This document shows, in pieces, positions 1-9,143 of a DNA stretch of 64,000 bases. The position numbers and the translations under genes are program-made. Origin of the DNA: Verpa conica. Lineage: Eukaryota; Ascomycota; Pezizomycetes; Pezizales; Morchellaceae. Position 1 is the first letter of the stretch. The number at the start of each line of letters is the position of its first letter. Below the pieces are notes generated by a model. It ran no database searches. It was given only the letters and a program-made list of their open reading frames with translations, and was not told the DNA's origin. The stretch spans positions 930,001 to 994,000 of the forward strand of contig JAUFSD010000007.1 in NCBI GenBank assembly GCA_033030425.1. Direction: 5' to 3'.

Positions 1-1050
1 AGTATTATTTTGCGAGGTCTCGGGGACTGAATCATTAAATGGATTTAACTGCGCTAGCTGTGGAAGCTGCGGGAAATTCGGAAGACCACCAAGGAAATTA
101 TCTCTAATGGCTTTAATCCGTGCATTTGCCGGTGAGTGGATATGCATGAACTTTGTATCGTCACCAAGCGACGAGGTAGTGGATATTGTTCTTGAAAGTG
201 ACGCCCGTACAGGATCGTTGGGAACATGAGTAGTGTTCGGCCGGATAGAGGGTGTCGAAGATGACCTTCGATGCGTCGGCGGCCGGGGCGGCGGTCGGGA
301 CCCCGGGCGCCCGAAATCATCCAACCCTCCAGGACGAACCCCGCTATTAGTCTCCGGGCGGCTAAAGAAAGCGGTTGCCCGGTCCGTAAAGAATGATGAG
401 TTTATTCCACCCCTAGGCCGCGGGTTAAATAGCGTTTTTGAGCGCAGTCGTGTATTTTTGACTCCACTGAACGAAGGAAGCGTCACATTCGGTAGTGAAG
501 GTAGACTGACATTCGGCATCTGTATTGACGGAACTTGGAATAAGAATGCCCGTGACTTCTTGGGTTGACCTTGAACCTTGCCCGGTTGGGGAGGAGTGGT
601 GATTATGTCCGGATAACGATTACTAGTTCCACCATACGTCCGCGAGCGCTTCTGCGCTCCCTCGACAATTCTATCTAAGCTCCGTGGGCCATTATTGTCC
701 TCCAAGAACTCACCCGTGGGTGAGCTCGGCGCTCGTGCATTCCGGTACAGCGCTGTGGATTGCGTTCGAGATATCACTGGCGCAATGATAGACTCGGCAT
801 CGATTTCCTGGACATTCATTTGTTCGCCCTGTCGAACAACATCGTTATAGCCAGACTCCTCCTCTTCCGAGAGACCACTAGAGTCCTCCTGGGGAGACTC
901 AGGAGGTGTTTGTAGTTTGCTCTGATAGACATCTTGAGGTACTGGAGGTGGCGGAGGTAAACGCGAGGGTGCTGGAGGTGAGCGTGAAGATATTCTCGGT
1001 GCAGATGATGAGGTGCCTATATGGCTATCCCAATACATTTCTGCGTTCAT
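1..1050 (-). CDS. N-terminal part of a disordered hypothetical protein, truncated by the window edge
   Basis: From an ATG at 1050 (A-rich Kozak-like context) the minus strand is open without a stop to base 1, giving about 350 residues with no intron needed. The stretch is rich in Pro, Ser, Arg and Gly, with a polyproline run near residues 35-41, an acidic cluster (EEEE type) near residue 60 and alternating PSL/LPS segments near 175-195. It looks intrinsically disordered until a more regular, conserved-looking patch close to the window edge (SLGDD, then NARIKAIRDNF). I infer that this is the disordered head of a larger protein whose folded domain lies to the left of the window. I do not recognise the family; a lipase or signalling protein with a long disordered head is one guess. 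The coding call is fairly sure and the function is unknown. Confidence 0.6.
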   Translation of the reverse strand, partial: MNAEMYWDSHIGTSSSAPRISSRSPPAPSRLPPPPPVPQDVYQSKLQTPPESPQEDSSGLSEEEESGYNDVVRQGEQMNVQEIDAESIIAPVISRTQSTALYRNARAPSSPTGEFLEDNNGPRSLDRIVEGAQKRSRTYGGTSNRYPDIITTPPQPGKVQGQPKKSRAFLFQVPSIQMPNVSLPSLPNVTLPSFSGVKNTRLRSKTLFNPRPRGGINSSFFTDRATAFFSRPETNSGVRPGGLDDFGRPGSRPPPRPPTHRRSSSTPSIRPNTTHVPNDPVRASLSRTISTTSSLGDDTKFMHIHSPANARIKAIRDNFLGGLPNFPQLPQLAQLNPFNDSVPETSQNNT

Positions 1051-2873
1051 TTTTCCCTTCCGTAAAGTAATCGAGAGAGGGAGAAGGAAGAATTTGGATA
1101 TATGCAAGTAAGGTACCAACGAGTAGTAATTGGGTGAAGAGATAGTCGGTAGCACGTGTCAATCCGTGAATTTTTTTATAAACGGGAGAAAGTGACACCG
1201 GCCACTAAAAACGTGAAAGCTCTTCGGGCCATGCTCCGTAGATGGCGGGGGATGGGATTTTATATCCACGAACCAAGAGGCTGGAGGGAAATGCATGTTT
1301 CACTACATGGATTGATAGCCTTCGCCCCCTATGGTGCTTATACTCACCACTATGGATAGAATAGTATCGTGGAGTATCGTATAAGCGAAAAGATCCAATG
1401 CATGCAGTTTGAGAGCACAAAAGCCCCACTGGCGTAAAGGTGACGTTGCAAGGTTCTGGGGGTTCACAATCACGATTACGATTACGTTCCAGCGCCGCAC
1501 CGGAACTTTTGGCTTCCGCCGCCGCCTGGTATTTGGGCCGGACCGGGTAACCTTTAGAGTAGATGAGATGTCTCTTAAACATAAATAGATCCTGGCTTAG
1601 AGTTCCTCGGGTTCGAAACCATTGGAAAAACACCCTCTTGACCGTAGATGTTGGTATTGTTGATCCTTGCATCATAGTCAAAGCCGATCCTTGGGTGTGG
1701 AGATTATGTGTAAAGTAATTAACCTATAGATACGCTCCAAGCATAAGTGCAGAAATAGAAAAAGCTTGATTTCCGGTGAAAGTTCTGCATAGCTGACTAT
1801 CGCTTAACTAAGCTCACAGCGTTCACTGCCCCATTCTGCTGACGGTATCGGAGAGGCCCCGATATCGCAAGAACTAGGGTATGCGCGCTTAGAATGGGCG
1901 TAGAAATAAAAATTATTAGGGTATCACATAGGTACTCAGTTACGGCGGAGTTCCGGGTTATTGTAATGCCGGTAGTTATTTTATAGATTACACGAGTGAT
2001 AGTATATGAGTGCTGACAGTGGTGGCTACGAGCATGTGACTACAAGAATCCATGCAACGCCCCGCACGAGAAACCTAAGGGAAGCGTTAAAGTTGTCAAC
2101 GAAAACGCTTAAGGAATAATTGCATTGAAAAGTTCGGAATTAGATCAACATGATATTCAGCATATCCTCTTCCCAAGGTTTTTCGTCCGGGCTCAGAGGT
2201 TGATGGCCAAAGAGGTTAAAGCTACAAAGTTTCCTTAGGAGCAAGTGGTGACACCGGCGCTTAAGATCGTGAAAAGATTGATTGTATTTTCGTGCTTATT
2301 TCCTCCGGTATCAGCTCTCATATTGAAGTACTCTGTACATTGATCCTATTGGAGTATAGTGAAGGAACCTAGAGTCTATGTGTAGTCAGCCATCTTTTTT
2401 CTCTTTTCATCTGGTACGAGGTGGAGCTCTCCCCAGTGGTCGAATCGGCCTTTCCCTAGGTATCGCTATATACACACTTAGTCTCCTACCGAAAGACACC
2501 TTTTAGACTGGAGAAATCCCTACTAAATCGATACACCCGGCGGATCCTTAGCGGGACTCTTCCATTAATGACCTTACATTATATTCATAAACGAAACATC
2601 CCCTAGTCCTTCACCATATATAGGAGACGCCCTCTATAAGAACAGCGCTCGAAACAACCCAAAGAGCCTCACTAGAACACACTAGAAAGGCTTCCCCCGA
2701 GTTTTGTTTAAGGATCGCTCTCATAAAATCATTCTATAATCTTCTGTTACAAAGATATTATCGAGAACCCCTCATGTACTTGATATACTAATTTGTTCGG
2801 TGTAGGCTGATACACCCCCGAGTTTGTTCCCTGCTCTCAAACAGTGCTAGTCCAGCCAAAGAGTCTGATATAA
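1051..2873. other. Intergenic spacer
   Basis: This is AT-rich sequence with no convincing coding frame on either strand. A 158-codon minus-strand frame at 1205-1681 has an unnatural composition and no recognisable motif. Two similar blocks of about 30 bp (near 1190 and 2248, sharing GTGACACCGGC followed by a GTGAAA) suggest old repeat debris. Confidence 0.5.
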
Positions 2874-2882
2874 GCACAAGGT
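2874..2882. repeat. Left target-site duplication of the transposon
   Basis: The 9-bp sequence GCACAAGGT lies directly before the left inverted repeat and is repeated exactly at 3350-3358. Confidence 0.75.
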
Positions 2883-3349
2883 GAGCGAACGTTTGTTATA
2901 CCATGACCGACAGGGGTCTAAGTTCCTTTTACCATGCATACCATGTCTCTCTACCAAAACCCGAACATAAGTGCATAGGAACTGTGCGTATTCCCTCTTC
3001 TGAAGCTGCAAAGACCCATAGATACCACGCTATAGCCCTCCCCCCCCCCAAAGTACGCGTCGCAGCAATAGACTATTCGCCAACATGTGCGCTCAGGAAG
3101 TCAATTGCCTCTATAAAGCCCCTAGGGCGCAGCCTATTAGAGAGAGGAGTTTAGTCAGGTTCAGTACTTGAGATCATGGTGATTATAATAACAGTATTGA
3201 GAGTGAATGTGGCAGTAGACTGACTCTGCAAGCTAGTTAGTATGCACTGTTTGTATGCATTTATGTTCAGGTTTTGGTAGTTAGACATGGCACGACATGG
3301 TAAAGGAAACTTGGACCCCTGTCTTTCATGGTATATTAAACGTTCGCTC
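2883..3349. mobile_element. Non-autonomous Mutator-like (MULE/MITE) DNA transposon with long terminal inverted repeats
   Basis: The left arm (about 2883-2988) and the reverse complement of the right arm (about 3242-3349) match at most positions over roughly 105 bp, starting with GAGCGAACGTTT at each outer end. The element is flanked by a perfect 9-bp direct repeat, GCACAAGGT, at 2874-2882 and 3350-3358, as expected for a target-site duplication. A 9-bp duplication with long inverted repeats is the signature of Mutator-like elements (Hop-type in fungi). The 250-bp centre carries no transposase, so movement would need an enzyme supplied elsewhere. The arms differ by several substitutions while the duplication is intact, so the insertion is moderately old. 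No second copy was seen in the window. Confidence 0.8.
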
Positions 3350-3358
3350 GCACAAGGT
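3350..3358. repeat. Right target-site duplication of the transposon
   Basis: This is an exact copy of GCACAAGGT directly after the right inverted repeat. Confidence 0.75.
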
Positions 3359-4315
3359 CGGCTAACACCTTTCCTTCGAGGAAACTACCGGTGGATGAGG
3401 AATGCAGTACTAAGAATATGACAACTGGGTCCGTGAACCAGGCGGGATGCACTTTTGTAGTAGTGTAGATAAACACTGAACTTAAAGTTAGTTCTAGATC
3501 AATGGTACCGTTTCAGCGAGGTGTTAGAACTTAGCAACTTGTTCGAGCTTGTCGGAGGAAAAAGATACTTGGGGAAGTAGTTGTCGGAGGTGATCAAAAC
3601 AAGCTTTGCCAAGACGAAACGCAAGTCATGCGACACTGAGTAAGCATGCCTTAACTCCTATATAAACAGAATGGGTGGTGAGCCTGTATGGAGACTAACA
3701 CACCTCGGTCAGACTACATGCATCTCTGGGAAATTGTGGCCTGAGATTGGGGGTAATTAGACAATAGTGTAATTGCAATAAAGTAACCAAGAGTAGTCCA
3801 AGCAACAAAAAAAGAATTGGAGTCTAGACCCTTCTCAAGACATTCTAGTCGGCGACTTAGAGTCAAGAAACAGTTTTTAAGGCTTTAGAGGAATGCCAAA
3901 GCGGGCTAGATGAGTAATTGGTACCCAAAACCACAACACCATTTAACCCGAGACTTCTTAGATCAAACATAGTGTACTTTATTCCGTCTGAACCCCTCAC
4001 CTCACCGGAACTACCAGACCAGCTTCAGGCAAGACCTAGACCCACACCCCAAAAACATACCTACATAGATAAAAGCCGAGACACGTCTTAAAAGCCAACA
4101 AGATATATCCTCCTCAAACCAAGCATGATAAAAGAAAAATTCGTTCCCACTGCTAAGATGCAAAGCATTCGTTTCTATGGCGGCGCCGATATCTATCCAT
4201 AACCCGTGAAAGAAGCAAAGACGCACGCCATACAAAAACCCATAACAACACCAATACGCTACCCGCAAAGGAGAGAGAGAGATGGAGAGAAAACTGAAAC
4301 AGGAGGTTCAAGACT
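3359..4315. other. Intergenic spacer
   Basis: I see no coding frame here. It holds the 3' flank of the ubiquitin-conjugating enzyme gene (which ends at 4316 on the minus strand) and AT-rich sequence next to the transposon. The open frames at 4011-4392 on the minus strand are other-frame shadows of the last exon and its downstream flank. Confidence 0.5.
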
Positions 4316-5016
4316 TTAGACTGTTGGGTCATCATACACGAATCTAATATCCCTTGGGCTTCTCCCAGCGCTGAGAACGAACTGTGCATCACCTTCTGGC
4401 CGCTCTGTTTCGTATCAGTAAAATGAGAGAGGAGAGATGAGGAGGAAAGAGGGTATACCGTTTTTAGTGTTCCCTGTTAGCATGGACTGGATGCTCATGC
4501 AGACACTCTCCACGCTCTGTACAGGGCTCCATCCATTCCCAGATGACAAAAGGTCGAGACATATAACGCCATTTGAATAAACGTGTGGATGCATTGGTAT
4601 TTCTATACACGTTAGCTTTTCCTTCCTCTTCCCTTCTCTATCTACACACCGGTGAGGGCAGACTAACCTCTATCAGCAGCCCTCACAAACATAACCTCAG
4701 GAGCCTCGATAGGGTAGCTATGCGAGAACTTGAAGTTGAGGCGGAAAGTCTTGCCATAGTAGATTGGGTTTGGGTCAAGGACTTGGAGATCCATTTGCCA
4801 TGTTACCAGGTCCTCAGCGGAGACAAGAAAGATCCCTAACTGTGTTAGCAGTCCCGGGGCTTTGTGCGAGGGGTTAGAGTGGGGGGAGTACCAGGTGGGA
4901 GGCCTTGTTTCATCTGGATCAGGGGATCAGCAGGAGGATCTTCACGGGGGGGTAGAGATACGAACCTTAAGAAGCTCACGGTTGAGGCGCTTAGCGTACA
5001 TGTGTGGTGCCGCCAT
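4316..5016 (-). CDS. Ubiquitin-conjugating enzyme E2, UBE2W type
   Basis: Five small exons, 5016-4966, 4913-4892, 4835-4668, 4602-4459 and 4404-4316, join in phase to give 157 residues. All four introns are GT..AG. The protein has the short E2 start (KRLNRELLK), the LVSAEDLVTW segment, the YPIEAPEV core, the catalytic segment HPHVYSNGVICLDLL with the active cysteine at about residue 95, the WSPVQSV helix and a C-terminal RFVYDD tail. HPH replaces the usual HPN motif, as in the UBE2W group, whose members attach ubiquitin to protein N-termini rather than lysines (family knowledge). The start codon lies in ACCATGGCG, a good context. The gene is divergent from the CaMK gene with about 1.5 kb between the starts. 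I am sure of the family; the N-terminal specificity is inferred. Confidence 0.88.
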
Positions 5017-6507
5017 GGTAGTGTTCTGCTATACGAGGTTGTTCCTTGAGGGGGGCAGGCGAGGTGTAAGATCAAGTGAGCGTCTCCGGGACTATAAGCT
5101 ATTCTATAGCTTTGCGGGTATGCAAGAGAAAAACGGCTGTACGCGTAGAGCTAGAAGTGGGGTATGGTACGACGGCACGTGACTGTGCAATAAGGTATGA
5201 GGCTCTGGGAGATGGTCCTGGGAGTAGGCAGAATTCCGCTGTAGGGAGAGTCAGCCCGGTGAGGTTGCGAAATTGCTCTAGCTGTTGGGCGCCCCCCGCC
5301 ACAGGGTTATATTTATTCTTTGCTAGCTTCTGTTCACAGCCACTATATAGGAGTCTCTCTCTTACAGGCACTAGCCAGTCATGCAGCACGCCGGGTATGG
5401 GTATACCGTATACGGGATACGAGATGTGCTAAGACGGTGTAGGCTTTGTGTAGGTTTATTTAAGGTAGGGAATTCCCTGCCCAAGGTCGCGTCAATCTGT
5501 TATTGTATGCATATACTGTCTACATTACTCTTGCTATGGCTAGAATACACCATACTGTATGCAATCTTCGGCTTCCAGCCCTGTGGTGGGACGGGGACTG
5601 CCGCTGTCGGAAAACGGACTCGGGTTGACTCCGAGGCAGTCCCGCAAGGTGATTCAAGGAGAAAAGAGCCTTGAACGGCCCGTATCCGCCCCCACACTGG
5701 AGCTCACAGTCACTGGCGAACCAGCCTCTCCGACTGGAGCTCTGCACCCTACTGGATGGACGCACGATGTATCTACCCGACCGCATGCACCTGGGCATCA
5801 TTGACTGGTCTGGAGCATTCACGAGTCACGGCTGAGTTTCAACGACAGAAAGCCGTTGGTCTCTGCGCTGCCAAGGAAGAAACAGAAGCTCACCACTCCC
5901 CATAACCCCACCGTGCAGTGCAGTGTGCAGTTAGCAGGGTTTTTCGCATGATCGATGTCAGCAGTAGCATCAGTACGATAGACACTATACTGCTCTCGAG
6001 TCCACACAGAAAAAGACTGACGACGACTACGACGGCGACACACTTCATGCTGGGACCGTAGAAGGGCCTTCCTTACCTCATATTCCTCCGGTGCATGGGG
6101 GCTTCCTTACTCCTCCGAATACCTACTCCTATTTGGTTCGCTTGGTCTACAAGTAAATTGTGAATAATACAGAATAAATATCCTATTTGGCCTCTTGTGT
6201 CCGTGTGTGCATTTCTTTGGCCTGCTCTCTCTGTTGTCCCCACCCTCCCACAGCTACCGCAGATCTCTCCCACGTTCCAACTTTCAGCCAACCTACCAGA
6301 GCCCCGTTCGTAGCCCCAGCGAATATCCCCGCCGCACGGTAGGGCCCTCCCCTACTTCGAGACTTGTTCTTTTATATATAGCAATCGGAGAAAAACAATG
6401 AGCTGTAAGCTCGTTCACTTCCCTCGCCCATAGTTTCCTTCCCCTTTCTACCGACTCTTTCGCCCCTCCGCCCTAGTTCCCCTCCTTCGTTTGCAGATCA
6501 ATTAGCT
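5017..6507. promoter_or_regulatory. Shared divergent promoter region of the E2 and CaMK genes
   Basis: About 1.5 kb separates two divergent start codons. The part at 5560-5830 is GC-rich and open in several frames on both strands, but no frame has a family motif or splice-consistent continuation, so I read it as 5' UTR or promoter. The stretch at 6185-6500 is rich in pyrimidine tracts, as is common just upstream of fungal transcription starts. Confidence 0.4.
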
Positions 6508-8068
6508 ATGGGACGTACACATGAGAGTGGTCATTCTCGTGGGCATACGCGTACGCAATCTTCATTCAGACTCTCATTGAATGCTGGAATGGGCTTGGTC
6601 GCTTCTGTATTCAACAGATTACACGGCCAGCCATCAAGCTATGACAAAAAGTGAGGAGTTCCTTTTCGTAGAAGTTGGGTTATGGGTGTGTACTGACGAA
6701 GTTTCCCTTAGAGCACAATACAAGATGGGTCGCACTTTGGTTCGTGATCGTCCTATGCTTATACTCTATTTTGAGCCTCCCCAATCTAATTATTCCTCCA
6801 ACCTTTCTAGGGTGCAGGAACCTACGGAATCGTTAGAGAGGCAGACTGCGCGTCTGGTAAAGTCGCAGTTAAAATAATCTTGAAGAAAAATGTTAAAGGG
6901 AACGAAAATATGGTCTATGACGAATTGAAGCTATTAAAGCGCCTTAATCACCCACACATTGTCTCTTTTCACGATTGGTTCGAGTCGCGAGTATGTTAGC
7001 ACCTTTGTTCGGGGCGGTGGCGGCGAAGTGCGGGCGAAGGGCGGGTGGGCTGACATCATAATAGGATAAATATTATATCGTAACGCAACTCGCAACCGGC
7101 GGTGAACTTTTCGACCGTATCTGCGCTAAAGGAAAATTCACCGAAAAGGACGCATCCCAAGTCGTTCGAGAAGTCCTAACAGCAGTCGACTACCTCCACA
7201 GTAATAATATCGTACATCGAGATCTCAAACCCGAGAACCTCCTCTATCTCACCTCCGATGAACACTCCTCGCTCGTACTCGCCGATTTTGGAATCGCACA
7301 GATGCTCGATGATGGCGAAGAGATCCTCACGACAATGGCTGGGTCTTTCGGTTATGCTGCGCCTGAAGTAATGACGAAGCAGGGCCATGGGAAAGCGGTG
7401 GATCTGTGGTCACTGGGTGTCATCACATATACTCTATTATGCGGGTACTCACCTTTTAGGAGTGAGAGTATGACGGACCTTATCGAAGAGTGTAGTAAGG
7501 GTAGAGTCATCTTCCATGACCGCTACTGGAGAGACGTGAGTAAAGATGCAAAGTCGTTCATTGGTGCACTTCTACAGCCAAATCCGGAAGATCGGCCTAC
7601 AAGCTCAGTATGATCCCCCGGACCCGTACCCTAATCTCTATTGCTATAGTATATTAACCCTTGTTACAGGAAGCCCTCAAACATATATGGCTCAAGGGCG
7701 AGACAGCTTCCGATAAGGATATCCTCCCAGAACTCAAATCCTACATGGCCAAAGCGCGACTCCGCCGCGGTATCGAAATGGTTAAACTCGCAAACAGAAT
7801 CGAGGCTCTGCGGCTCCGCGAGGATGATACAGAGGGGGGTGGAAGCGATATACCATCCGACTCAGAGCAGGCTGCAAGAGAGGGGGTCACTCCTGCCGGG
7901 ACTAATCCAGACGAGGAGTTGAAGGGTTCGAGGAGGTTATCGAGGGCAGCGAGAACAGCAATATTTAGAGAAGTTGTGTTGGCGAAGGTGAGGGAGATGA
8001 AGGCAGAGGAGGAAAAGGCTGGGGTAGAGAAGACAGTGACGGAGATGAGGGAGGGGGGAAGGAGCTAG
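6508..8068 (+). CDS. Calcium/calmodulin-dependent protein kinase, CaMK1 (CmkB) type
   Basis: Exons 6508-6650, 6712-6739, 6811-6990, 7065-7607 and 7670-8068 give 430 residues. The protein begins with a short Ser/Arg-rich head and an [11 protein letters not shown] segment. It then shows a complete kinase domain: glycine loop GAGTYG at 58-63, VAVK lysine at 78, HRDLKPEN with the catalytic Asp near 170, DFG at 191-193, an activation-loop Thr pair at 206-207 before [11 protein letters not shown], and a DRPTSS end near 300. The C-terminal 130 residues are basic and then acidic/coiled, fitting an autoinhibitory and calmodulin-binding tail. CaMK1-type kinases are switched on by Ca2+/calmodulin and by an upstream CaMKK acting on the activation-loop Thr (family knowledge). 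The 28-bp second exon is easily missed. The assignment to the fungal CmkB group is from remembered sequence features only. Confidence 0.93.
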
Positions 8069-9143
8069 TTGAGTGTTGGTGGATTTCTTACTTCTGCTGT
8101 ATGATTTTCTTTGATCTCATCGGGAATATGCGTTTTTTTTCTTCATGGCGGGTTGGCTGGCTGGGCGGGTGGGTTGGAATCTTGGCTCTTATATTACTCG
8201 TTTCTTTCTCTATTTACTATTCATGGTGTATTTTTTTCCTTTTACTTCTTATTTCTCCTTCACTTAGTGTAGAACTGGTTCATTTGTATGTACTGGGTTG
8301 GTTGGTTGGTGGGTGGGTGTATTTGGCTCAGGTCTTGTTTCAGGATTCTTTTTCTAACTCCTACATAGTATTATCCAAATTTATTCTGGAAACTCAATTC
8401 AGCACGTTAGAGGGTATTCTAGACACAGCCATGTCCCGCTGATAGAGCCGCGGGAGAAGACTGATAACTATGTGGAACATATGCCCCAGACCTATGTGTC
8501 AATGATCGGAACGTAGGTTTCTAGACGTTTGTAGCTGCCCCCTGTGCATGTTTGTTGTACTACGGCCTATCATCTCTTGTATTACTCTACTGTAAACCCC
8601 TGTTGAATTTTTGTACTTGTATCACCATTCTATCACCATGTTTAGTGTTCCACTCTACCATGTGAGTGTAAGTTCATAGCATATCACTCGGTATAATAAA
8701 AACCTCATATAAACCGATATCAAAAACACAAAAAGAAGAAAGACTTAGAAATAAAAACAAAAACGGAAACCCTACCAGAGAGAAGAAGCAATCCATGATA
8801 AAGCAATAAATAATATGCATGCCTTAATAAAACTAGTAACCAATGTGCTAGCTAAATAAACGTTATATGTAACCAAATAGAAATATTCCTTCCCTAATCT
8901 ATATCCTCCAGTCTCCCCTATAGAAACTCGATACCGAATCCGTATTGATAATGAGATTATACTCCCTTTCATGTTGATGTTTTATGCTGATAGTTTTTTG
9001 TAGAGGTGGTGTTGATAGAAGACTGTTTTCTCGGGTCTACGTTGGAGTAGGTGTTATCGTAAGCTATGTATATCGAACTTTACTCTGTCGCCCTGTTTCT
9101 TACCACAAATCGTGTTAGAAAGCTGCAGCTTTCTAGTTATCTC
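8069..9143. other. Intergenic spacer, 3' flanks of the CaMK and NACHT genes
   Basis: No gene was found. The first 350 bp after the CaMK stop are T-rich with clusters of GGCTGGCTGGGCGGGTGGG and GGTTGGTTGGTTGG type (about 8150-8180 and 8297-8325), on the RNA-like strand. The rest is AT-rich. A 20-bp perfect palindrome lies at 9116-9135, just beyond the stop of the NACHT-ankyrin gene. Confidence 0.5.
9116..9135. repeat. 20-bp perfect palindrome centred on CTGCAG
   Basis: TAGAAAGCTG followed by its exact reverse complement lies 8 bp beyond the stop codon of the NACHT-ankyrin gene. On that gene's transcript it sits at the start of the 3' UTR. It has no loop, so a stable hairpin is doubtful; a protein-binding site or chance are alternatives. 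Confidence 0.5.

Noticed and set aside
1600..1630. GGTTCGAAACC string resembling a tRNA T-loop
   Set aside because: No matching acceptor, D-arm or anticodon arm around it; no tRNA was found anywhere in the window by eye.
1205..1681. 158-codon minus-strand frame
   Set aside because: Unnatural composition, no motif, no splice-consistent extension.
4153..4839. Open frames on both strands here
   Set aside because: They are other-frame shadows of the exons and flank of the E2 gene, whose spliced frame explains the sequence fully.
5076..5804. Several 80-118-codon frames on both strands upstream of the CaMK gene
   Set aside because: All are in one GC-rich promoter or 5' UTR stretch, with no motif and no matching splice sites.
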